A stretch of DNA of 64,000 nt from Corynebacterium phocae (GTDB lineage: Bacteria; Actinomycetota; Actinomycetes; Mycobacteriales; Mycobacteriaceae). Shown piece by piece: positions 8,997 through 18,100 of this stretch. Location: NCBI RefSeq assembly GCF_008693075.1, contig NZ_VXKJ01000026.1, positions 17,423 to 81,422 of the forward strand, given 5' to 3'. The number at the start of each line of letters is the position of its first letter. Positions within the stretch are counted from its first letter, which is position 1. The notes beneath the pieces are model-generated. The model worked only from the letters and a program-made list of their open reading frames with translations, was not told the DNA's origin and searched no databases. Both the position numbers and the translations under genes were made by a program.

Positions 8997-9302
8997 TCAT
9001 TAATATGACACAGTCGCCGTCAGGCAAGGGGTCAAGAGCGCTAGGCGGGCCGGCCGGTATCCCCTCGGCGTGGAGAAATCCGCGTTTATCAGTGGTTATG
9101 GCTAATTTTTGTTCCCGCTCAGTATTCTGGCAATGGCAGTCGCAGCTCCTTAGAGTCGGTGATTTTTCCGCAGCCCCCCAATTTGGGCACTATTGCGTGC
9201 TGCCGGTGTGATGGAAATTGACCCAGCCAACTTGGGCCAAGGGTTGCACGCCGGATACTTCACTTGTATCCTCCGGGTTGATACAGGCAAAGAGGAGGGG
9301 TG
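8997..9302. other. Gene-free stretch before the AbiEi-type gene
   Basis: No credible reading frame. It holds the dyad TGTATC-N9-GATACA at 9265-9285 and the strong ribosome site at 9293-9298 listed separately. The rest shows nothing I recognise. Confidence 0.6.
9265..9285 (+). promoter_or_regulatory. Inverted repeat in front of the AbiEi-like gene, candidate autoregulatory operator
   Basis: TGTATC and GATACA are perfect 6-base arms separated by 9 bases, 15-35 bases before the gene start. AbiEi-type antitoxins repress their own promoters by binding inverted repeats, so this is a plausible operator. The arm TATCCT could also serve as -10. Confidence 0.5.
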
Positions 9303-10073
9303 GTGCCAGTGGAGGCTATAGACGTCCTTGCTTCGCTGGAAATCTTGGCGGCCGACCAGTGGGGAGTCATCACTGCGAAGCAGGCTGAACGCGAGGGAAT
9401 CTCTCGTTTGTGGCTTAGCCGTCTGGTAAAGCGGGAGTATTTGACCCGAGCTCGTCGTGGTGTCTACTTGTTGCCGTCCTTCTCTAGTGACTCGCAATCA
9501 GATTTGAAGGTCGCTTGGATTTCTTTGGTACCTGAAAAATTTTTGGATGAACGTTGGCAGCAATCCAACAAACTCGTTGTGTCACATGAGTCAGCGGCAG
9601 AAGTGCATGGAATCGGTGACTTGATTTCGCAGCAGTTCACCTTTTCCGCGGAGGAACGCAAGCAAAGTAGCCAAGCGGATATTCGGATTTACACCCACCG
9701 GTTGTTGCCGGACAGTGACGTCGTAAATGTGGACGGGCTGCCCGTGACCTCAGTTGAGCGGACCGTGCTGGATCTAGCGGAACAAAAAATTGAGTTTAAT
9801 TATTTGGCTCGGTATGTTGTGGAAGCCTTAGAAAAGCAAGGGGTCGGCTTTGTTGCTTTCCGGAGAAGGCTGAATGCTGTTGCATCTAGCTACGGCTTTA
9901 AATCAGGGAGTGAGCTCATTGATTCCGCCCTCGCGGAGGCGGGTGCTACTGAAGACTTGGAGGACGCGGTGCTGAGGGGGAATGCGGCATCTGACGTGTT
10001 GGCAGCCCTGGCTGAATCTCACAGAGAGTATTTGCAGAAACGGCCTGAGAAATGTGCTTGCAGTGGAATTTAA
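9303..10073 (+). CDS. AbiEi-type antitoxin domain transcriptional regulator, without its toxin partner
   Basis: A protein of 256 residues. The N-terminal winged-helix segment (residues about 10-60: LAADQWGVITAKQAEREG, then LSRLVKREYLTRARRGVYLL) is characteristic of AbiEi antitoxins of type IV systems, followed by the usual HESAAEVHGIGD and VTSVERTVLDLAE segments. GTG at 9303 is 4 bases from AGGAGG (9293-9298); GTGs at 9300 and 9309 are alternatives. No AbiEii nucleotidyltransferase follows; the next genes are an HTH antitoxin and a broken PIN toxin. It may be an orphan regulator or a solitary antitoxin remnant. Confidence 0.75.
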   Translation: MPVEAIDVLASLEILAADQWGVITAKQAEREGISRLWLSRLVKREYLTRARRGVYLLPSFSSDSQSDLKVAWISLVPEKFLDERWQQSNKLVVSHESAAEVHGIGDLISQQFTFSAEERKQSSQADIRIYTHRLLPDSDVVNVDGLPVTSVERTVLDLAEQKIEFNYLARYVVEALEKQGVGFVAFRRRLNAVASSYGFKSGSELIDSALAEAGATEDLEDAVLRGNAASDVLAALAESHREYLQKRPEKCACSGI

Positions 10074-10163
10074 TCCCCTTGAATCACAGTGGGTGGTAAG
10101 GGTTTCAAGAGGTAGATGAAAATGTGAATCTTTCGAAATTTTCGTTTTGTCCGTGTGGTCTTG

Positions 10164-10178
10164 GTAGTCTTGACCCCA
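10164..10178 (+). promoter_or_regulatory. -10 box giving a leaderless transcript of the HTH antitoxin
   Basis: TAGTCT at 10164-10169 fits the TAnnnT corynebacterial -10 and lies 8 bases before ATG 10178. There is no Shine-Dalgarno before this ATG, so transcription probably starts at or next to the start codon. Confidence 0.45.
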
Positions 10179-10693
10179 TGGCAAAGACACGTAAGGCAGA
10201 GCGCACGGTCCTGACGCCCTCGGATGTCCAGGGCATGCTCGATTTGGGGAACTTTCTCAAAAATGGAGTTCACAGCGCGGAGGCCGCGCTGGTTGGTCCT
10301 GACGGTCAAACAGTTCCGCTTCCTCTTGCGGTTTATGAACTCCTGCAGCAAGTTGCTGATGCCGCGCTCCAAGGAAAATCGATCGTGGTAGCCCCCGTCG
10401 ATCAAAAGCTAACGACGCAGGAAGCTGCAGACTTTCTTGGCATTAGCAGGCCTACGCTCGTAAAACTTGTGGAGAATGGGGAAATCCCTTTTGAACGCAC
10501 GGCCGGGGGAAAGCACCGTAAGCTCCGGCTCCAGGATGTGCTTTCCTACCAGGAATCGGTGAATCAGCGTCGTCGAGAGACCCTCAAAGAGATGGCGGAA
10601 GAAGTCGGCGGGGAAAGTCTGCTTGCATACGAATACGACATGGAGGCCGTTAACCAAGCAGTCAAGCGTGCCCGCTTGGAGAGTCAGCAGTGA
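10178..10693 (+). CDS. Helix-turn-helix (excisionase-type) antitoxin of a PIN-domain toxin-antitoxin pair
   Basis: A 171-residue DNA-binding protein starting at ATG 10178 (the frame is open from 10124, but MAKTRKAE is the natural start). The MerR/excisionase-type HTH is LTTQEAADFLGISRPTLVKL at about residues 85-104, followed by the wing (GEIPFERTAGGKHRKLRLQD), and a charged C-terminal tail that would bind the toxin. Its TGA overlaps the GTG start of the PIN gene by 4 bases, the usual antitoxin-toxin coupling. The antitoxin is intact while its toxin is broken, so today it may act only as a repressor. Confidence 0.8.
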   Translation: MAKTRKAERTVLTPSDVQGMLDLGNFLKNGVHSAEAALVGPDGQTVPLPLAVYELLQQVADAALQGKSIVVAPVDQKLTTQEAADFLGISRPTLVKLVENGEIPFERTAGGKHRKLRLQDVLSYQESVNQRRRETLKEMAEEVGGESLLAYEYDMEAVNQAVKRARLESQQ

Positions 10694-11287
10694 CCCGCTT
10701 CAGTGCTCTCCTAGATGCCTGCGTGTTAGTTCCGATTGCGCAGACAGATGGTTGGCGGAGGGAGGCTTGTTCAGTCCCTTATGGAGCCCGCAGATCATCG
10801 AAGAAACAGTGAGAGCACTGGAGTTTATTCACCCAGAGATGGCAAAAGATGGCAAGGCGCATCGCCGAGTAGAGGCAATGAACTCTGAACTCTGAACTCT
10901 GCTTTCAGTGACGCGGAGGTAACTGGTTGGGAAAGATTGCTCTGCGCTATTGATCTTCCTGACACCGACGATCGCCACGTTGTGGCCGCAGCTATCAAGG
11001 GCAGAGCAGACATTATTGTCACTGCGAACGAAAAAGATTTTCCTCCCTCTTGCTTAAGGCATTTTGGCCTAGATACGCAGACCCCAGACGAGTTTCTTCT
11101 TCATCAGCTCGATCTAGCTCCAACGCGAGTGATGAGAATACTTATGCAGCAGGCACAGGATTACGAAAACCCAGGCATCGGGACTTCCGACTTGCTCGAT
11201 CTATTAGAAAAATGTCAACTTCATCAGTTTGTAGTGGAAGCACGCACTCAGATGTGGCGGTTGCGGGATCTGCCGCCACCTGCGTAG
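10690..11287 (+). pseudogene. PIN-domain RNase toxin (VapC-like), two frameshifts
   Basis: The reading frame changes twice. Frame one gives the PIN start TRFSALLDACVLVPIA (first acidic residue intact). Around 10738 about four bases appear to be lost, and the protein continues in the second frame as ADRWLAEGGLFSPLWSPQ to EAMN. At 10880-10900 three tandem copies of GAACTCT shift it again; with one copy the text would read MNSAFSDAEVTGW. Frame three carries the catalytic DTDDRHVVAAAIKG and ANEKDFP motifs and runs to 11287. Each ancestral segment is well preserved, so the inactivation looks recent. As written no full toxin can be made. Confidence 0.8.
10880..10900 (+). repeat. Heptanucleotide tandem repeat GAACTCT x3 within the PIN toxin
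   Basis: Three perfect copies of a 7-base unit. One copy restores the expected frame across this point; three copies give +14 bases and a frameshift. Four copies would again be in frame at this site with 7 extra residues. This is the layout of a slipped-strand switch, though the second lesion near 10738 would still keep the gene off. Confidence 0.85.
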
Positions 11288-11312
11288 ATCGCCGGCCAAG
11301 AAACCAAGCCGG

Positions 11313-11327
11313 TAGAATTAGCGCTTA
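11313..11327 (+). promoter_or_regulatory. -10 box for leaderless oligopeptidase B
   Basis: TAGAAT at 11313-11318 is followed after 8 bases by ATG 11327. There is no ribosome site, so the mRNA is probably leaderless. Confidence 0.5.
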
Positions 11328-13435
11328 TGACTAACTTTCCTATTGCGCCTAAGCACCCTATGACCCGCGAGTTCCACGGACGCAGCTTCGTGGATAACTA
11401 CGAGTGGCTGCGGGATAAGCAGTCCCCGGAGACGCTGGATTACCTGAACGCGGAAAACGCCTACACGGAGTCTAAGACTAAGCAACTGGAGACCCTGACG
11501 GAAAACATTTTCCAAGAGGTGAAGTCGCGTGTGAAGGAAACGGATATGTCCGTGCCCACGCGCCGGGGTGACTACTGGTACTACGGCCGTTCCATCGAGG
11601 GCAAGAACTACGGCATTTCCTGCCGTTTGCCGGTGGAAGATGGCCAGGATCCGTGGACCCCGCCGGTCATTCCGGAGGAGGGCGCACCGGCAGGCGAGCA
11701 GGTCCTGCTGGACGTCAATGAGCTGGCAGAGGGCCATGAGTTTTTCTCTTTGGGCGCGTCCACGGTGTCTGAATCTGGCCGCTTGTTGGCCTATTCGCAA
11801 GACACTGCGGGCGATGAGCGGTTCACGCTGTTTGTCAAGGACCTCCAGACCGGGGAGCTGCTGGAAGACCGCCTGGACGGCATTCATTACGGCGCTACCT
11901 GGATTGGGGATGAGTACATCTTCTACACCACGGTTGATGACGCGTGGCGCGCGGATAAGGTCTGGCGCCACCAGTTGGGCACCGCGCAGGACCAGGACGT
12001 GCTGGTTTTTGAGGAAAAAGACGAGCACTTCAACGTTGGTGTAGGAAAAGCGCGCAGCGATAAGTACGTGTTCATCGGCCTTGGTTCCAAGCTCACCAGT
12101 GAGGCCTGGGTCATTGAAGCAGATACTCCCGATGCCGCCCCGAAGTTACTGTGGCAGCGCGAGACGGGCGTGGATTACGACGTGGACCACGCCGTGGTGG
12201 GTGGCAAGGACTATTGGGTGGTCACCCACAACGCCACCGGCCCGAACTTTGAGGTGGGCTACTGCGAGGTCGGTGACTTAAAGCCCCTACGGGAGCTTAA
12301 CGTCCTGATGGCGCACAGTGACACGGTGCGTATTGAGGGCGTGGATACCTACCGTGACCATATTGCGGTGGGTTACCGGCGCGGGGGCATCGGCAGAGCT
12401 GCGATCATGGACGTGCGCGCAGGATGGGGCGCGTTTGATGAGCTGACCTTTAAAGAGGAGCTCTACACCGTGGCTATTGGTGGCAACCCGGAGTGGGACG
12501 CGCCGGTGCTGCGCGTGAGCTACACCTCCTTCATCGAGCCGGGTCAGCTGTTTGATTACCGCGTGGCTACTGGCGAATACACGCTGTTGAAATCCCAGGA
12601 AATCCCCGGCGGCTACAACAAGGATGATTATGTGGCCTACCGCATGTGGGCTGAAGCAGAAGACGGCGCGCGCATCCCGGTGTCTGTTATCCACCGCGCG
12701 GACCTGGACCGTACCAAGCCCAACCCGGCGCTGCTGTATGCCTACGGCTCCTATGAGATGAGCATTGACCCGTACTTCTCCGTCTTCCGCCTGTCCCTGA
12801 TGGACCGCGGCATGATCTATGCCATCGCGCACGTGCGCGGCGGTGGGGAGATGGGCCGGTCGTGGTACGACGAAGGCAAGATGCTCAATAAGAAAAACAC
12901 GTTCACCGACTTCATTGCGGTTGCTGATGACTTGATTGCCCGCCGCGTGACCACGCCTAAGACGTTGGTGGCTGAGGGCGGTTCCGCCGGTGGCTTGCTC
13001 ATGGGCGCGGTGGCCAACATGGCGCCGGATAGGTTTGTGGGCATCCAGGCGAATGTGCCGTTTGTGGACCCGCTGACCTCTATTTTGAAGCCGGAGCTGC
13101 CGCTGACCATCCCCGAGTGGGAGGAGTGGGGGGATCCGTACCATGACCCGGAGGTCTATGACTACATGTTGTCGTACTCTCCGTACGAGAACGTGGCGGC
13201 TCAGGACTACCCGGACATCTTGGCGCTGACCTCGCTCAATGACACCCGCGTGCTGTACGTGGAGCCGGCCAAGTGGATTGCCAAGCTGCGGGATACCGCT
13301 TCCTCGGGTGAGTTCTTGCTCAAGACGGAAATGGCTGCCGGCCACGGCGGCGTCTCCGGGCGCTACGCGAAGTGGCGCCAGAACGCCTTCGAGTTCGCCT
13401 GGACCATCAACAAGGCCACCGGCGCGACGGAATAG
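11327..13435 (+). CDS. ptrB: Prolyl oligopeptidase family serine peptidase (oligopeptidase B type)
   Basis: A 702-residue S9A peptidase. The N-terminal beta-propeller (about residues 70-420) is preceded by the family opener (DNYEWLRD), and the alpha/beta hydrolase domain carries the triad Ser553 (GGSAGG), Asp639 (SLNDTRV) and His673 (AGHGGVSGRY). It cleaves short peptides, in oligopeptidase B after Lys or Arg. It has no signal peptide and should be cytosolic. Length is normal. Acidic residues of the type that define basic P1 specificity are plausible, but I cannot confirm them, so trypsin-like specificity is inferred. Confidence 0.9.
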   Translation: MTNFPIAPKHPMTREFHGRSFVDNYEWLRDKQSPETLDYLNAENAYTESKTKQLETLTENIFQEVKSRVKETDMSVPTRRGDYWYYGRSIEGKNYGISCRLPVEDGQDPWTPPVIPEEGAPAGEQVLLDVNELAEGHEFFSLGASTVSESGRLLAYSQDTAGDERFTLFVKDLQTGELLEDRLDGIHYGATWIGDEYIFYTTVDDAWRADKVWRHQLGTAQDQDVLVFEEKDEHFNVGVGKARSDKYVFIGLGSKLTSEAWVIEADTPDAAPKLLWQRETGVDYDVDHAVVGGKDYWVVTHNATGPNFEVGYCEVGDLKPLRELNVLMAHSDTVRIEGVDTYRDHIAVGYRRGGIGRAAIMDVRAGWGAFDELTFKEELYTVAIGGNPEWDAPVLRVSYTSFIEPGQLFDYRVATGEYTLLKSQEIPGGYNKDDYVAYRMWAEAEDGARIPVSVIHRADLDRTKPNPALLYAYGSYEMSIDPYFSVFRLSLMDRGMIYAIAHVRGGGEMGRSWYDEGKMLNKKNTFTDFIAVADDLIARRVTTPKTLVAEGGSAGGLLMGAVANMAPDRFVGIQANVPFVDPLTSILKPELPLTIPEWEEWGDPYHDPEVYDYMLSYSPYENVAAQDYPDILALTSLNDTRVLYVEPAKWIAKLRDTASSGEFLLKTEMAAGHGGVSGRYAKWRQNAFEFAWTINKATGATE

Positions 13436-13476
13436 TTGCCGCGCGAAACCGGGCAGGCTGTGCGATAATTCCCAGT

Positions 13477-14154
13477 ATGCGCGGTCTGCTCCTGGTTTCG
13501 GTCTCAAGTATCTTTGCCGGCACTCGGGAAGGTGCCGCCCGGCTGGTTGCGGAATTAGACAGCCGGGGCGTGCCGGTGTCGCTGTTGGTGGCACCGCACA
13601 TTGATGGTTCGTGGCATCTAGCTAAAGACCCCGGGACTATGGCCTGGCTGCGGGAGCAGCAAGACTCTGGCCGGGCGCTTATCCTCAACGGGTTCGACCA
13701 AGCCGCCCAGGGCCGGCGTGCGGAGTTTGCCAATCTGCCGCCTCATGAGGCCAAGCTCCGGTTGGCCGGGGCCACCCGCCAGATGGCCCAGCTGGGGTTT
13801 GTTACCGGTATCTTCGCGCCGCCGCGGTGGCGCATGTCGCCCGGGGCGCTGGAGGTCTTACCGGAATTCGATTTCCGGCTGGCGGCCTCCACCAACGGCA
13901 TTCACCAGCTGGATTCGGGCCGTTTGCACCAAACCCGGAACCTTTCCTACGGTGAGGGCTTTGGCTCGGCCAAGTGGTGGCGTCGCAACATCATCAAAGC
14001 TGCCGGGCGCTCCGCGCAGCGCGGTAATACCGTGCGGTTGTCCGTCTCCGCCCGGACGCTGCACGAGGACAAGGTCATGCGCGACTTCCTCAAGGCGGTC
14101 GATAGCGCAGCCGGCGCCGGTGCCCGCCCGGCTGATTACACGGCGTTTTTCTAG
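13477..14154 (+). CDS. DUF2334-type polysaccharide deacetylase-like protein
   Basis: A 225-residue protein with the deacetylase-like barrel: an opening beta strand (LLLVSVSSIFAGT), LVAPHIDG, LNGFDQ, and FAPPRWRMSPGAL. That is the pattern of DUF2334, a NodB-related family. The classic NodB metal HxxxH is not obvious, so hydrolytic activity is uncertain. ATG 13477 lies 7 bases after a GATAAT -10 box (13464-13469) without a ribosome site, pointing to leaderless translation. The frame remains open upstream into the preceding gene, but that is an artefact. It is followed by a hairpin at 14169-14190. Confidence 0.7.
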   Translation: MRGLLLVSVSSIFAGTREGAARLVAELDSRGVPVSLLVAPHIDGSWHLAKDPGTMAWLREQQDSGRALILNGFDQAAQGRRAEFANLPPHEAKLRLAGATRQMAQLGFVTGIFAPPRWRMSPGALEVLPEFDFRLAASTNGIHQLDSGRLHQTRNLSYGEGFGSAKWWRRNIIKAAGRSAQRGNTVRLSVSARTLHEDKVMRDFLKAVDSAAGAGARPADYTAFF

Positions 14155-14168
14155 GTATTCCTCTCTGA

Positions 14169-14190
14169 CAGGGGGAGCTTTTACCCCCTG
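14169..14190 (+). terminator. Hairpin after the DUF2334 gene
   Basis: CAGGGGG and CCCCCTG pair around an 8-base loop. No clear U tract follows, so termination strength is uncertain. Confidence 0.5.
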
Positions 14191-14304
14191 GACAGTGGAA
14201 ACGATGCCCATTAGAATGCCGGTAACCAGGCCGTGGGTGTCATTGGGCCCTAGGCGAAGTTTTGGTCTTTCGGGCCATGAAGTAAGGAGAAAACAATCGG
14301 TATC

Positions 14305-14436
14305 ATGGAATTCCTCGTCATAGCGATCACTTTAATCATTCCTGTTCTCATCATTTTCGTGGCTTTCAAAGGCGCGCAAATATTGCTTGAGATCCGAAAG
14401 GATACGAAGCAGATCTTGAAAGAGGTTAGGAAATAA
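14305..14436 (+). CDS. Small single-pass membrane protein, 43 residues
   Basis: ATG 14305 opens a 43-residue frame with a membrane helix (residues 3-21, FLVIAITLIIPVLIIFVAF) followed by an amphipathic, basic tail of alternating Lys, Glu, Ile and Leu. AAGGAG at 14284-14289 lies 15 bases upstream, farther than ideal, and a TAGAAT -10 lies at 14212-14217. Holin-like, toxin-like or regulatory membrane peptides have this shape; I recognise no specific family. It stands upstream of the SdpI-family gene, with a hairpin between them. Confidence 0.5.
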   Translation: MEFLVIAITLIIPVLIIFVAFKGAQILLEIRKDTKQILKEVRK

Positions 14437-14505
14437 ATTTCCTTGGCCTAGACAATGTGGCACGCAAGTGCCATGTTCGCCCGCTTTTCTACGGGAGTAG
14501 ACCGG

Positions 14506-14536
14506 GTGCCGATGGGTGATGCTTGCCCATCGGCAC
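14506..14536 (+). terminator. Perfect 11-bp stem-loop between the small membrane protein and the SdpI-family gene
   Basis: GTGCCGATGGG and CCCATCGGCAC form an 11-base stem around a 9-base loop. There is no U tract, so it may be a terminator, an RNA processing site or a regulatory hairpin in the 5' leader of the next gene. Confidence 0.5.
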
Positions 14537-14708
14537 TGTCATCTGGCCCTTCATCTGCGCTGGTATCCGGTGCTCTCCCTAGTGCTTTTCGCCATTGTCT
14601 GATCCTGCTAAACAGCAACATTCATAAAGGAATCGCTGTACTGTGGGCTCTAGGTGGGAACCAGCGGGCCTGGTCACAAGGCCCTCCCCAGTTTGGAAAG
14701 GCACTCAG

Positions 14709-15044
14709 ATGACCGCTTATTCAATAATTATGGCCGTAACTTTGCTCCTGGCGGGAGCAATCATGTTGTGGTCCGGAATTAAGGCCCGACAAGGTGCCCT
14801 GCGCAGAAACATGTGGATCGGCATTCGGACCCCAGCTCTTCTGGCCAGCGACGAGGGCTGGATCGAAGGCCACAAAGCCGCAGCACCCTATTTGATAGCA
14901 AGCAGTATCCCACTTTTCGCAGGTGGCGTCTTCTGCTTGTTTGCCCAGGAATCCCTTCTCGCTTGGGTTGGCCTGCCGGTGGTCACTGTGATGTTGCTCC
15001 TGGTTTTGATCGGCTCTCAAAAAGCCAATTCGGCAGTGAAATAG
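14709..15044 (+). CDS. SdpI-family membrane protein
   Basis: A 111-residue protein with three predicted membrane helices (about residues 5-24, 62-82, 87-104) and the family signature between the first two: NMWIGIRTP, then SDEGWIEGHKAA. SdpI of Bacillus is the immunity and signalling protein against the SdpC toxin, but most short relatives have no tested role. A GGAAAGG ribosome site at 14694-14700 supports ATG 14709. The upstream frame (from about 14643) is leader. A 43-residue membrane peptide lies 270 bases upstream; a toxin-immunity relation is only a guess. Confidence 0.75.
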   Translation: MTAYSIIMAVTLLLAGAIMLWSGIKARQGALRRNMWIGIRTPALLASDEGWIEGHKAAAPYLIASSIPLFAGGVFCLFAQESLLAWVGLPVVTVMLLLVLIGSQKANSAVK

Positions 15045-15096
15045 GCTTTCCTTTGGGAGCTGCAGGCTGTTTGACCCGCGCGCTCCTTCCACACTG

Positions 15097-15123
15097 CCTG
15101 GCGGGCCACCCTGGGCCGCCAGG
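15097..15123. terminator. Hairpin between the converging SdpI-family and nuclease genes
   Basis: CCTGGCGG pairs with CCGCCAGG around an 11-base loop. Placed between two converging genes; without a T run its efficiency is unclear. Confidence 0.45.
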
Positions 15124-15134
15124 CCCCTGCCGTT

Positions 15135-18100
15135 TTAACGGATGTGTAGCGGCAGATGGTCGTAAATCCGCTGGAACAGCGGTCCAACTCCGGGTAGCTG
15201 GAGGGCGGATAGGAGCAGCGTCGCAATGGTAATGATGGCGGCTACAACGGTGGCGGGAATCCACCATTGCGAGGAATCCGAGCTTCCCGTTTCTCCGCGC
15301 GAAGGGGCTTCCACCACTTCCGTTGTTCCGTCGGTGTAATGAATTTCCCAGCGGCCGTCGGCTGCGGAGTTGATTGAAGCTATACCGCGTCCGTCGTGGC
15401 CGTCGCGGCCATCCTGACCGGCTTTACCGTCTTGGCCTTGAAGCTGTGACAGCGGCCCTAGATCTTTGACAGTGCCGTCGCTTAACGTAATGAGGAGATG
15501 ACCAGCGCCGTTGGTCTGAACCTTGGTGATTCCTCCCCCTGGCGCTCCTTGTGGGCCTTGTGGTCCTGCGGGTCCGGTGTTGCCTTGTGGGCCTTGTGGT
15601 CCTGCGGGTCCGGTGTTGCCTTGTGGGCCTTGTGGTCCTGCGGGTCCGGTGTTGCCTTGTGGGCCTTGTGGGCCAACCACGTTGCCCAGATCCTGGGAGG
15701 TGCCGTTGGTGTAGAAAACCCAGAGGTGGCCGTCATCGGTCGTTTCGAAGCGGTCTACGATACGAGGTGAGTCCGCGGCCATGACCGTGAGCGTGGACGC
15801 CGTGCGTTCAGGGCTATTCTGCTTAATGCTTACGGCTAATTTTTCGCCCTCGGGTTTAACGTCCAGAATTTTGAAGTGGAAGTGGCCGTCCTTGTAACCC
15901 AGCGGCTTTAGGTTCTCCGACGCCGAATCATAAGAAAGGCCGCCAGGCAGATCATCGATAGCAACAAAATCAGAGTCGACCACATTAGCCATTTCCCCGC
16001 GGAGAGCGGTAGGCAGTGGAATGGACACGATGTCGTTTTCGGTTGCGTGGGTGCTTTTCCTAAACTCCGAAAAGACGTCGTCTTTAAGGTGAAACCCAAC
16101 TTTGAGGGGATCGTGGTCAGAGGAGCGGTACGGGGACTGGTCGTAGAAGTTGACTACGTTCTGGTTGTATTCGGAGTACTCAAAAGCGCGGGGCTCATCG
16201 GCGTTGATGTCCCAGACCTGGACGTCGGAGATTTTGCCGGCGGCCTGTTCATTGACAATGAGGTGATCCAGGGTGCCCAGCCGGCCGTCGTACATGAATG
16301 AGGTACTGGTGTCGTAGTTCTCAGCGGGCACGGAGTAGCCGGCGTCGCGGAAGATGTTCAGCGCGTTTTCGTGCGTATTGGCGTTGAAGTCACCCATGAG
16401 GAAGATGGGCTTGTCCGCCCAGTCGGTCTGCGCGTCCACGAATTCCAAGACAGCGCGGGACTGTTCATCGCGGAAGATGGCGTTGTTGCCCTGGCCGTCA
16501 TGGCGGTCCTCACCGCCGGCTTTGACGTAGCCCTTGGACTTGAAGTGGTTGGCCACGACCACGATGTGCTCGGCGTTAGGATCTGTGACGGAGGCGAACT
16601 CCTGGGCCATGGGCTCACGGGCGGAGCGGTAGAAGGCGTCGTGCTTGTAAATCCGGGACTCGCCCACAGGGGTGAACTTGTCCGGGTTGTAGATAAACGC
16701 GGTGCGCACCACGTCACCCTTCACGGGCACGTTGGCGGGGGAGGGGACAAACTTCCAGTTGCCGCCGGCCTTGTTGAGCTCCTCCGTCAGGTGAGCCAGG
16801 GCGTCGTCGCGGCGGTTGAGATCCCCGGTGACGGCGTAGGTGTTTTCTACCTCCACCAGCGTCACGATGTCCGTGTTCAGCTGGTTGATAGCGGAGACAA
16901 TCTTGGCCTGCTGGCGCTTGAAGTTCTCCTCGTTCCAGGCGCCGCGGGTGGTGCCTTCCTTGACCTTGATGGGGTTGCCGTCCTTATCTGTGCTGGCGCT
17001 ATCACCGTATTCGGTGCCCAAGGAGATGAAGTAGTTCAGCACGTTGAACGCGCCGATGGTGTATTCGCTGTCCATCTCCGGCGCCTGCGGGCGGGATACC
17101 TCCCAGCTGATTGGCAGCTCGCTGCTTGTAGAGTTGCCGGTCACCGGCGCTTGCGGCTGGAGCGTCCAGTGCCCGTAGGCATAGCGCAGCAGCACAGGTT
17201 GCTGGAACCTCACCTGGTCGGTAAGCCGCAGGGTCTTAATGGTCTGGCCGCCGTCCTGGGAGAGGTAAGGGACCGGGGTGTCCTTGTCGCCTGCGGTGTA
17301 GTCCCCGGTGCGGCCGTCGTCTAGGTAGATAATCCGCTGCGGGTTCTCACGCAAGAGCCTCTGGGTGGGGGAGTTATCATCGTGGGAGGGCAGGTGGTGC
17401 TCGGTGGGCGCATAGAGCGGCTTAGTCCCGCCGTTGAGCCCCACCGTGCCATTGACGTGGAGATCGTAGTGGTCGGTCACGGTGTGCACGCCGGGTTGGA
17501 TGAGCATGTTCTCGTAGGCCTCCCGCGCCTTGTCGCCCATGGGTAGCTCATCAATTTTCAGCGGAGTAACCGGGGCAAGGTCTTCGATAACCTCAATGGA
17601 CTTCGCGCGGATCTGGGTGTCCTCGTACTTCTCCCGCACGGTTCCAGTGACCTTGACGGACTGGCCAAGCTCGGGGTAGTCCGTGCCGGCCGGGACGGAG
17701 ATGAAAATGCCGTGCGAGGGGGCATCGGCGGCATGGGGCGCAGTGCCGGTGCCGGCGGTCTGGATGGTGAAACCGTCAAAGCCGCCCTCCTTCCACACGC
17801 CGGTGACTACGCCCTCGGTGTTGACCTCCTGGCCCTGCATGGTGGACTCCATCTCCGTGCCCTGGATATCCGCGATGGGCGTAATCACCTGATACGCCGG
17901 CAGCAGGTCAGGGTAGTTGCCGGTGGCGTTTTGTGGGGTGGGGTCACCAGCCTGGAAGTCTGCGGCGTTGTTGTCAGTGTCCTGGCCGTTTGTACGGCTC
18001 ACAGACTTGGCGTTGCTGTGGCCGGTGGCGGGGCGGGATTCAAAAAGCCCGGACGCGCCGTAGCCCACCTTGTCTATTATCCCCGCCTCCTCGGAGCTTA

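Noticed and set aside
12287..13594. 435-residue open frame on the minus strand
   Set aside because: It is the exact antisense of oligopeptidase B, has low-complexity His/Arg-rich content and no recognisable domain; GC-rich third codon positions create such frames.
14455..14712. 85-residue frame overlapping the SdpI-family start
   Set aside because: It contains the 11-bp hairpin, is out of frame with the SdpI gene and has no ribosome site.
16371..17324. 317-residue plus-strand frame
   Set aside because: Antisense shadow of the nuclease gene, whose domains and catalytic motifs are certain.
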